Translations under genes and position numbers: made by a program | Part shown: piece after piece, positions 1 to 5,075 of the stretch | Layout: each line of letters opens with the position of its first letter | Numbering within the stretch: position 1 is the stretch's first letter | Source of the DNA: Bacteroidales bacterium | Lineage (GTDB): Bacteria > Bacteroidota > Bacteroidia > Bacteroidales > P3 | NCBI GenBank assembly: GCA_017560705.1 | Contig: JAFZEK010000234.1 | Coordinates: 1 to 5,075 of the forward strand | Direction of reading: 5' to 3' | DNA length: 5,075 nt | Notes under the pieces: model-generated | Told to the model about the DNA's origin: nothing | Seen by the model: the letters and a program-made list of their open reading frames with translations, nothing else | Databases searched by the model: none

Positions 1-703
1 GCACTTTAGCTATAAGTACATCTATATATGCCAACCTTTCTAACATTGCATACATCGTAGGAGTGAATCTCATAAGTTTTTCAACCAATATTTCCCTCAC
101 TTCATCTTCCACCGCTTGATTTGCCACAAAAAGCTCAGACACTTTGCTTTCCAAATCAAGCACCTCTTCTTCGGCAAGTTCTGCTCTGTGGGCATTCAGC
201 TTGTTGGTCAAGGCCTTCAACTCACTTCTTATGCCTTGCAAACGTTCATCATAACTTTCATATACATAAAAATGAGCTATATTGTTGTTGTCAGGGTCTA
301 GAATTTCTAACACACTGGACAAATCGGGAATTAGAAAGAGAGTAGATAATTCCGCTTCGTCGGCTAGGAGTGCTATATCTCGTCCCAATATTGCCAAATT
401 CTTTATTTCGAAAAACTGAACATCATCTAGCAAATCTTTATTCTCTATGTTTATTATCGTCTGCTTTATATTGTGGACACAAGATAGCTTGTGCTGAATC
501 TTCGACAACATTTTTTCGCCTCCATCTTCTAGGGCTTTCTTGCAGAGTTGTTCCATAATATCCCATTCCATCTGCAACTGAATAGGATTCATCATCCATT
601 TCTGATTCAACAAATAGGCTCATCCTATGCTAGATTGTATATTTAGATTGTCTATGCAATATTTAAATCCGCTTTCGCTATTCAGTATATCTTTCAGTTT
701 CAT
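1..703 (-). CDS. kamC: KamC-like MutS-family ATPase (lysine 5,6-aminomutase reactivase), N-terminal part, with in-frame TGA
   Basis: Reading down from ATG at 703 gives 234 codons to the left edge, open except for TGA at codon 28 (622-620). The start MKLKDILNSESGFKYC and the following helical region resemble the core domain of the short MutS-like proteins of Bacteroidota and Clostridia. Residues about 150-211 are a charged, coiled-coil-prone segment like the MutS lever arm. The visible end, YIDVLIAKV at about 226-234, matches the helix that precedes the MutS ATPase domain, so the Walker motifs should lie beyond the left edge. The start is 12 bp after the kamB stop, pointing to one transcript. 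In lysine-fermenting bacteria this gene normally follows kamB and precedes kamD-kamE; it is thought to be the ATPase that restores inactivated B12-dependent lysine 5,6-aminomutase. If TGA is a true stop, translation could restart at ATG codon 37 (595), losing 36 residues. Family is secure; the KamC name rests on the neighbour and recall of the family. Confidence 0.72.
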
Positions 704-715
704 ATCTCTGTTGTG

Positions 716-1732
716 TTATTTATCTATTTTACATACATCCCATACGGGTATTTTCAAGTTCTCTGCCAAACGGCTACAAGCTTCAGCCGAATCTATAGTA
801 TATCCCTGTGGCGATGTGGGATTTAAGCACACTGCAATGAGCTTGGATTGCTGCAACACCATTATTCTTCCGCCTTTTTTCATATAGGCTGCATAATGCT
901 CTGGAGTTACAAAGAGCTTTGTAAAGTCCCTTACTATCAACGTCTGATTCTTTATGTTTTTCTTTGTTGATAGGTATTTCAGCAAGTTGTCGCTCACTGC
1001 TCCGGAGGCATAAATGGTATCTCCATATCGAAAAATGTCCTCGTTGCTTTTGGCTAATAAAAACACCGATGGAATATTCAAATCATGCACTTGTCCTTCA
1101 TTATCTACAGCCCATAGGCCGTTGGAACAACTTGAAAGCTCGGTTCTTAAACCACTATCTTGTATTTCTTGTATGTTTATAAGGTCAAAAGTAAATCGGG
1201 TTTTAGCTATTAGCTGCCTTAGGTTAGGCGACACAGCCGCTCCCGTACACAGCACCATAGCATCGGTTATAGACGGCGAAGCCAAACTAAGCCTCGACAA
1301 TGCCCCATCTATGATAGTTATATCTATGTCTTGCGACGAAAAATAATTTATTTGCGAGCGTAATTTTTCGGTTGTAGAAGCCCCCGAAAGCAACACTTTT
1401 CCGCTACACAACACCTCGGCAGCTATAAGCCGCCCCAATGCAGTGCGGTCGGTATCCACATGTACAACCTTGGAAAGCAACTCCCTAGCAGCATAGTGCT
1501 TTTCAGATGTTATGAACTGCATACCTTCATAAAGCGTAATCTCGGGCTTGTGGCTACCAAACACTTGGTCCGTCTTCTCCCCATCGATGCCTATGGAGGT
1601 AACTGCTACTTTGCGTTGCAAAGCACTGAGCCTAGACAAAATATAGTTCAAACACACCGTTTTCCCCGTATTTTTGTCCAAACCCACTATGGATAAACTT
1701 TTATATTTCTCTAAATTAGATATGAAAGGCAT
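716..1732 (-). CDS. kamB: KamB-like P-loop protein (lysine 5,6-aminomutase reactivase subunit)
   Basis: This encodes 338 residues ending in TAA. A P-loop near the N-terminus reads GLDKNTGKT (17-25), an extended Walker A like that of SIMIBI-type NTPases. It is followed by TSIGIDGEKTD (45-55), with the DGE motif typical of this family, and SHKPEI (60-65). A Walker B-like strand, DITIIDGALSR, lies at 137-147. Near the C-terminus CLNPTSPQGY (302-311) and IPVWDV (328-333) also fit the family. No signal peptide or membrane segment is visible, so it should be cytoplasmic. KamB is the partner of the MutS-like KamC in lysine-fermentation clusters and is thought to help reactivate the B12/PLP enzyme lysine 5,6-aminomutase; this role is family knowledge plus inference. 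kamA, usually next upstream, is not there; a DUF6873-like gene lies 126 bp upstream instead. The start is the first ATG of the frame and leaves the P-loop in its usual place. The leader is A-rich with no Shine-Dalgarno. Confidence 0.75.
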   Translation of the reverse strand: MPFISNLEKYKSLSIVGLDKNTGKTVCLNYILSRLSALQRKVAVTSIGIDGEKTDQVFGSHKPEITLYEGMQFITSEKHYAARELLSKVVHVDTDRTALGRLIAAEVLCSGKVLLSGASTTEKLRSQINYFSSQDIDITIIDGALSRLSLASPSITDAMVLCTGAAVSPNLRQLIAKTRFTFDLINIQEIQDSGLRTELSSCSNGLWAVDNEGQVHDLNIPSVFLLAKSNEDIFRYGDTIYASGAVSDNLLKYLSTKKNIKNQTLIVRDFTKLFVTPEHYAAYMKKGGRIMVLQQSKLIAVCLNPTSPQGYTIDSAEACSRLAENLKIPVWDVCKIDK

Positions 1733-1858
1733 TGTTTATTTCTAGTATTTCTTTTGTAAAAGCACAAATCACTAAATTGCAGATAAAAGCGGATACTACC
1801 TCTATAGCCTCCTCATCACAACCAGCTATGCACCTTATACACTATTATATATATATTA
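1733..1858 (-). other. Intergenic leader upstream of kamB
   Basis: This 126-bp gap is longer than the other gaps in the leftward block, so kamB may have its own promoter. I find no exact Bacteroidota -7 box (TAnnTTTG) and no recognisable cobalamin riboswitch B12 box, although the downstream pathway uses B12. Just after the upstream gene's stop there is an alternating T/A run (about 1846-1858), which is easily melted DNA. No strong terminator hairpin was found, so read-through from the upstream gene remains possible. Confidence 0.35.
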
Positions 1859-2551
1859 TCAGTTTATGAATATTATACTTCCTATATCTTCCAATGGTTT
1901 GTCGGTCAATTCATTCAGTTCAAAGCCATGCTTTTCTATGAATTGGCGTATCTCCCAGCCTTGTGGATGATGTTTTAAACTTCCATTTATATGCACCACA
2001 TTTTCCATAAGCCCACAACAGCCACCAAAACAACCACATCTATAACCCTTTAGCTCTATCTCCTTTTGCGACACCAATAGCACATCCACACCACTCTTTG
2101 ATAGTGCTTTGGCAATGCCGGCATCGGAAGTTATAGCACTGTTTTTCAACAATAATGTGCTACAGCGAGAGAAAGCTTGCTTACAGTGTACGAGCTGCAA
2201 TCCGCTTATTTTTTCTTTCACCACAGCATCTGTAAGCATAAAATTGTGGATGGCTAAACAGTCGTTGGCTGCCACATTATATGCCACCACACTTTCATTA
2301 GTAGCCTCCACTTTGGTTTTGCCCAACGTATATTTCACTCCCCAACTATCTAACATAGAATAGAATTCCGCCGTCAAATGCGTATCCAACACCAATTCAT
2401 TGCCCATCTGAAACATAAAAACGTCTACATGATTAGCAAGCTGGTTGTAGGTTCTGCCTTCGGTAAAGAATCCAATAGGTTGGCAAAAAGCCGACAACGA
2501 CTCCAAAGTACTGTCGGACACATCCCTATTCAATATAGCACGAGTGGACAT
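1859..2551 (-). CDS. DUF6873-like protein, predicted GME (pentein) fold, unknown function
   Basis: The product has 230 residues. Its second half matches my recollection of the DUF6873 family with a predicted guanidino-group-modifying-enzyme (pentein) fold: CKQAFSRCSTLLLKNSAITS (123-142), GVDVLLVSQKEIELKGY (154-170), a glycine-rich GCFGGCCGLM (173-182), a late KHHPQGWEIRQFIEKHG (193-209) and the closing LEDIGSIIFIN. Pentein enzymes include arginine deiminases and dimethylargininases, but no substrate can be assigned here and I did not establish a catalytic triad. Cysteines 172, 174, 178 and 179 cluster tightly at the glycine loop. No signal peptide is seen, so it is probably cytoplasmic. It starts 17 bp after the lptB stop, consistent with co-transcription, though a link to LPS transport is not implied. 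Translation ends at TGA, followed immediately by an in-frame TAA. Both tryptophans use TGG. The fold is inferred from family resemblance, not from structure. Confidence 0.68.
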   Translation of the reverse strand: MSTRAILNRDVSDSTLESLSAFCQPIGFFTEGRTYNQLANHVDVFMFQMGNELVLDTHLTAEFYSMLDSWGVKYTLGKTKVEATNESVVAYNVAANDCLAIHNFMLTDAVVKEKISGLQLVHCKQAFSRCSTLLLKNSAITSDAGIAKALSKSGVDVLLVSQKEIELKGYRCGCFGGCCGLMENVVHINGSLKHHPQGWEIRQFIEKHGFELNELTDKPLEDIGSIIFIN

Positions 2552-2568
2552 ACAGGATAAAAGTCAGC

Positions 2569-3291
2569 TTATCTTAGTTCAAATTTATCGCCCAAATACA
2601 CTTTACGCACATGCTCATCGTTGGCCAAATCCTCCGGCGTTCCAGATTTTAGCACACTTCCTTCGAACAGCAAATAGGCCCTATCGGTAATGGACAACGT
2701 TTCATGCACATTGTGGTCGGTAATAAGAATACCGATGTTCTTATCTTTCAACTTAGATACAATGGCTTGAATATCCTGAACAGCAATGGGGTCGACCCCG
2801 GCAAAAGGCTCATCTAATAGCAGAAATTTCGGGTCCATTGCAAGAGCACGAGCTATCTCGGTGCGTCGTCTTTCACCGCCCGACAGCTGAATACCCAAAC
2901 TCTTTCTTATATGCTGAAGCCCAAATTCATCCAGCAAACTTTCTAGCTTAGCTTTTCTTTCGGTTTTAGTCAGCTTGGTGAACTCCAAAATAGACATAAT
3001 ATTATCTTCCACAGATAGATGGCGAAACACAGAAGCTTCCTGAGCCAAGTAGCCTATCCCGTTCTTAGCACGCTCATACATAGGCATATCAGTAATATCC
3101 CTATCGTCCAAGAACACACGACCGTCGAATGGCTTTATAATGCCTACTATCATATAAAAAGTAGTAGTTTTTCCGGCACCGTTTGGTCCCAATAGCCCTA
3201 CTATTTCTCCTTGTTTCACTTCCACGCTAACGCCTTTTACTACAGTGCGTTTCTTGTATTTCTTTATAACATTTTCTGTTCGTAAAATCAT
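2569..3291 (-). CDS. lptB: LPS export ABC transporter ATP-binding protein LptB
   Basis: The 240-residue product is the cytoplasmic ATPase that powers the LptFG complex, extracting lipopolysaccharide from the inner membrane for delivery along the Lpt bridge to the outer membrane. All ABC motifs are present: Walker A GPNGAGKT (35-42), Q-loop Gln84 in [10 protein letters not shown], signature LSGGERRR (136-143), Walker B FLLLDEP (156-162) with catalytic Glu161, D-loop AGVDP (164-168) and switch His193 in TDHNV. The wording AQEASVFR and the [12 protein letters not shown] segment are characteristic of LptB, including Bacteroidota forms, which also end in YLG...F.LR. I chose the start MILRTENV at 3291 because family members begin there. 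An upstream in-frame ATG at 3513 would add 74 residues of unrelated sequence that covers the likely promoter and part of a repeat. The neighbouring genes are not Lpt components, so lptFG, lptA and lptC are presumably elsewhere. Confidence 0.95.
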   Translation of the reverse strand: MILRTENVIKKYKKRTVVKGVSVEVKQGEIVGLLGPNGAGKTTTFYMIVGIIKPFDGRVFLDDRDITDMPMYERAKNGIGYLAQEASVFRHLSVEDNIMSILEFTKLTKTERKAKLESLLDEFGLQHIRKSLGIQLSGGERRRTEIARALAMDPKFLLLDEPFAGVDPIAVQDIQAIVSKLKDKNIGILITDHNVHETLSITDRAYLLFEGSVLKSGTPEDLANDEHVRKVYLGDKFELR

Positions 3292-3328
3292 ATCGTATTT
3301 GAATTTCAGCTGTTCCAAATGAAGAATG

Positions 3329-3336
3329 CAAAAGTA
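3329..3336 (-). promoter_or_regulatory. Likely -7 promoter box for lptB
   Basis: On the minus strand this reads TACTTTTG, an exact fit to the Bacteroidota sigma-ABfr -7 consensus TAnnTTTG. It lies 37 bp upstream of the chosen lptB ATG, giving a leader of roughly 30 nt. No clear TTG -33 element is present at the usual spacing, so the call rests on the -7 box and its position. It supports the short lptB start, since the longer reading would place the promoter inside the coding region. Confidence 0.5.
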
Positions 3337-3495
3337 CAAAAACTTTTCCAATCCTACCCCATTTTCTATATAATATATAGTATTTTGTTCGTCTATATAT
3401 GTTTTACAACACTGATAGTCAAAATTTAGTAGTCTATTTTTTATTTCAAACATTTTGTGACAACAAGGCCTATTCTTTTCCAATAAAGGATAGAG

Positions 3496-3609
3496 AACTT
3501 CTAAAATTTCCACGTTCAGACTGCGTTTTGACAGTGTTTTTCAAATCTTTTGCACGCTTTGCGTTTTTCCTTGAAATCCTAATAAGCAACTTCTAAAAAT
3601 TCCACGTTC
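3496..3609. repeat. 22-bp direct repeat pair, 92 bp apart
   Basis: Positions 3496-3517 and 3588-3609 are the same 22-bp sequence with one difference (21 of 22 identical); both contain CTTCTAAAA followed by TTCCACGTTC, with slightly different A/T counts between. The 92-bp offset suggests one full unit plus the start of a second, read on the minus strand. The left copy overlaps the ATG of the spurious upstream extension of lptB. Partial inverted copies occur to the right (3838-3853 and 3913-3926). Confidence 0.7.
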
Positions 3610-3853
3610 TAGAAAATTGAATTGATTGTAGAAACAACTTTTGCGTGATTGACTTCGTCGATGCTGCTATCGCTCGAAATAGCTAATGCTGAGGCATTGC
3701 TCTTTACTCGCTTAATCGCAACATTTACGTTTTTTACCGAAATCTTTCTATTCCTTTTTTTATCGCATAGCCCGCTATGATAGGTCAAAAAAAACTAGAA
3801 ATCTTTCTAGTAAAAATTCGCAAATCACTTGCAAAGCAATTTTTAGAAGTTGC
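3586..3853. repeat. Inverted repeat bounding about 236 bp
   Basis: The 16 bases at 3586-3601 (GCAACTTCTAAAAATT) recur as an exact reverse complement at 3838-3853. A further imperfect inverted copy of the adjoining part (13 of 14) is at 3913-3926. The segment between contains small perfect hairpins at 3685-3698 (5-bp arms), 3766-3779 (6-bp arms) and 3795-3810 (7-bp arms), and a 12-bp direct repeat, GAAATCTTTCTA, at 3739-3750 and 3798-3809. No transposase is encoded. It may be a non-autonomous or degraded dispersed element; that reading is inference. Confidence 0.55.
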
Positions 3854-4026
3854 CACTAAAAAAGTTCCACAAATCACACAAAAGTTCTTTTATTTCATGA
3901 CAATATTTCATAGAACGAGGAATTTTCAGACGTTGTCTTCAGCAACTGGCTTTATTTTTCTTTACCCTTGAGAAAATAAAAATAGAACTTGTGCGTTTAA
4001 GCAGCATATTATTTGTTACAATATCC

Positions 4027-4491
4027 ATGGAAGAAAAGAACATAATAGACATTAGAAACAAACGAGCCGAGTACGAGTACTTTTTAATGGATACTTATAC
4101 GGCAGGTATTGTGCTTACGGGTACTGAAATAAAATCCATAAGAGACGGAAAGGTGAACCTATCCGACGCATTTTGCATGTTCCGAGGTACGGAATTATTT
4201 GTGTGTGAAATGCATATAGCCGAATATAGATTTGGCTCATACCTGAACCACCCTGCCAAAAGGGAAAGAAAACTACTGCTGAACAAAAGAGAACTGCTAA
4301 AGCTTAGCAACAAAAGCAAAGAACGCGGTTTTACCATAATACCCAGCATGTTATACATCAACCCATCGGGCTTGGCAAAACTTACAATCTCGCTTGCCAA
4401 AGGTAAGAAATTCTTCGACAAACGTGAGACCATAAAGGAAAAAGACAGCCGAAGAGAAATGGACCGTATGCAACGTATGCGTAGCTTTTAA
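4027..4491 (+). CDS. smpB: SsrA-binding protein SmpB
   Basis: The 154-residue protein binds the tRNA-like domain of tmRNA and delivers it to ribosomes stalled on broken messages, so that the nascent chain is tagged and released (trans-translation). It shows the conserved core [21 protein letters not shown] (27-47), the [17 protein letters not shown] stretch, [11 protein letters not shown], and the C-terminal [12 protein letters not shown] (123-134), followed by a basic tail ending MQRMRSF that enters the mRNA channel. The length is normal for the family. I chose ATG at 4027; a GTG at 3991 in the same frame would add 12 residues with no family support. There is no Shine-Dalgarno, as usual in Bacteroidota. 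It has no tryptophan. It is probably a single-gene unit, transcribed divergently from lptB and followed by a hairpin; the tmRNA gene is not in this window. Confidence 0.96.
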   Translation: MEEKNIIDIRNKRAEYEYFLMDTYTAGIVLTGTEIKSIRDGKVNLSDAFCMFRGTELFVCEMHIAEYRFGSYLNHPAKRERKLLLNKRELLKLSNKSKERGFTIIPSMLYINPSGLAKLTISLAKGKKFFDKRETIKEKDSRREMDRMQRMRSF

Positions 4492-4529
4492 GCCATGTCC
4501 GTGCTGAGGATTCCATGTTTCATATAACC

Positions 4530-4561
4530 AACCTTCCAACGCTGTTGTGCGATGGAAGGTT
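4530..4561 (+). terminator. Hairpin terminator after smpB
   Basis: A 9-bp perfect stem (AACCTTCCA at 4530-4538 with TGGAAGGTT at 4553-4561) continues after one A-A mismatch into CGC/GCG, closing on a 6-nt loop. It starts 39 bp after the smpB stop. The T tract behind it is broken (GTTGTGTATTT), so termination may be partial, but the position and stability fit an intrinsic terminator. Confidence 0.65.
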
Positions 4562-4569
4562 GTTGTGTA

Positions 4570-4585
4570 TTTCCTAGTTAGGAAA
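4570..4585. repeat. Short perfect hairpin TTTCCTA-GT-TAGGAAA
   Basis: Seven-base arms at 4570-4576 and 4579-4585 flank a two-base centre. It lies 8 bp beyond the smpB terminator stem and may be a second terminator element or a protein-binding palindrome. It is out of phase with the 22-bp array further right. Confidence 0.4.
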
Positions 4586-4690
4586 CGGTGAAGAGCCAAA
4601 CTGTAGCAGATGCAACATATTCGCCATGTTATCAACATATTAAAGTAGATACCTATACACTTAAAACTATTAGCCTACCATCGCTATTAT

Positions 4691-4866
4691 TCATACCCGG
4701 GTATAAAAGTCGCCATACCTAGGTAAAAATGAAGCGAAACCCGGGTGTCGTAAACTGGAGGACTTAGGCCTCATTTTTCATCGGGGATGTAGACAAATTT
4801 TCCTCCCGATGAAAATTAAATTTCCTCGGGAGGAAGATAAATTTTCCTCCCGAGGGAATTTTAGGT
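4691..4866. repeat. Degenerate 22-bp tandem array of G/C-rich palindromes
   Basis: Eight consecutive 22-bp units begin at 4691, 4713, 4735, 4757, 4779, 4801, 4823 and 4845. Most carry a short G/C-rich core near positions 4-12 followed by an A/T-rich tail. The first three cores are perfect palindromes, ATACCCGGGTAT (4693-4704), TACCTAGGTA (4716-4725) and ACCCGGGT (4739-4746), with centres exactly 22 bp apart. The last three units start TCCTCCCGA, TCCTCGGGA and TCCTCCCGA. Units 4 and 5 are more degenerate. The array may extend left: ATACCT at 4649-4654 is exactly three periods before the same bases at 4715-4720. It is not a CRISPR, because the unit is too short and there are no unique spacers. 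Function unknown. Confidence 0.65.
4818..4861. repeat. Strong inverted repeat (17-20 bp stem) at the array's right end
   Basis: Arms 4818-4834 and 4845-4861 pair over 17 positions with a single G-T wobble, and up to three more pairs close it to a four-base loop. It is formed by units 7 and 8 of the 22-bp array. As RNA it would be very stable. No gene is close enough on either strand to assign it as a terminator: smpB ends over 300 bp to the left and already has a hairpin. Confidence 0.6.
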
Positions 4867-5075
4867 ACTACACTTTGACGAAAAAAAGCCAATACCATAG
4901 CCCAACACTGCAAACAGCCCTTAAAAGAAAAAAAGCAACAAACCCACTAGTTATCATACATTTATAAAAGAATTGAAGCAATACAATGCAAAACAATGAA
5001 AATAAATAAAAACAGAGGGCAAAACCTGTAGGAAAAAAGATGATATTCCCATGTTTATACAATAAAAAAAGGTGA
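4867..5075. other. A-rich tail of the window, no recognised gene
   Basis: About 209 bp with frequent A runs on the plus strand and few G/C-rich blocks. The only long open frame, on the minus strand at 4868-5062, yields a phenylalanine- and leucine-rich peptide that a T-rich strand gives by chance. No exact TAnnTTTG box was found; the nearest is TACATTTA near 4957. It may be the upstream region of a gene beyond the right edge. Confidence 0.4.

Larger units (their letters stand above)
3292..4026. other. Gene-free divergent region between lptB and smpB
   Basis: This 735-bp stretch separates two genes that point away from each other, so promoters for both should lie here. The lptB -7 box is at 3329-3336; no exact counterpart was found for smpB. 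The middle is taken up by the repeats at 3496-3926. Open frames here are short, start inside repeats and resemble no family I know. No tRNA T-loop signature and no tmRNA were seen. Confidence 0.6.

Noticed and set aside
438..623. Open frame of 61 codons on the minus strand
   Set aside because: It is out of frame with the MutS-like reading, which explains the same DNA with family-like sequence.
1733..1858. Cobalamin riboswitch before kamB
   Set aside because: The gap is short and lacks a recognisable B12 box.
3292..3513. A 74-residue N-terminal extension of LptB from ATG 3513
   Set aside because: LptB proteins start at MILRTENV; the extension covers a TAnnTTTG promoter box and begins inside a repeat.
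3661..3780. 39-codon plus-strand frame (MLLSLEIANAEAL...) as a small protein
   Set aside because: It lies wholly inside the repeat-rich block, across hairpins; more likely part of a dispersed repeat than a gene.
3777..3971. 64-codon plus-strand frame upstream of smpB
   Set aside because: Crosses the inverted repeats and resembles no family.
4351..4638. 95-codon minus-strand frame opposite smpB
   Set aside because: Antisense shadow of smpB and its terminator, with no family resemblance.
4691..4866. CRISPR array
   Set aside because: The period is only 22 bp with no separate constant repeat and unique spacer, and no cas gene is present.
4868..5062. 64-residue hydrophobic minus-strand peptide as a small membrane protein
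   Set aside because: Composition is what a T-rich strand yields; no recognisable family, no promoter and no supporting context.
3514..5075. tmRNA (ssrA) gene near smpB
   Set aside because: No tRNA-like ends, T-loop motif or tag reading frame could be found on either side of smpB.

Overview
The window looks like a chromosomal segment from a member of the Bacteroidota, most likely Bacteroidales. The reasons are: LptB and SmpB with typical Bacteroidota wording, no Shine-Dalgarno motif before any start, A/T-rich leaders, a TAnnTTTG-type -7 box upstream of lptB, and a lysine-fermentation gene pair (kamB-kamC) known from this group. The species cannot be named from the sequence alone.

Positions 1-3291 are a leftward (minus-strand) block. 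In order of transcription it holds lptB (3291-2569), a GME-fold/DUF6873-like gene of unknown role (2551-1859), kamB (1732-716) and kamC (703 to beyond the left edge). lptB and the DUF6873-like gene are 17 bp apart and kamB and kamC 12 bp apart, so each pair is probably co-transcribed. A 126-bp gap (1733-1858) separates the pairs. KamB and KamC are thought to reactivate the B12- and PLP-dependent lysine 5,6-aminomutase (KamDE), whose genes would be expected just off the left edge. kamC carries an in-frame TGA at codon 28, the most notable defect in the window.

Positions 3292-4026 form a 735-bp gene-free region between divergent lptB and smpB. It has a likely lptB promoter and a cluster of direct and inverted repeats (3496-3926) that looks like remains of a dispersed intergenic repeat.

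smpB (4027-4491, plus strand) is a standard trans-translation factor followed by a strong hairpin. The rest (4562-5075) has no convincing gene. It holds a degenerate tandem array with a 22-bp period (4691-4866, possibly from 4647), built around short G/C-rich palindromes, whose right half can fold into competing hairpins. An A-rich stretch with no recognisable gene runs to the end.
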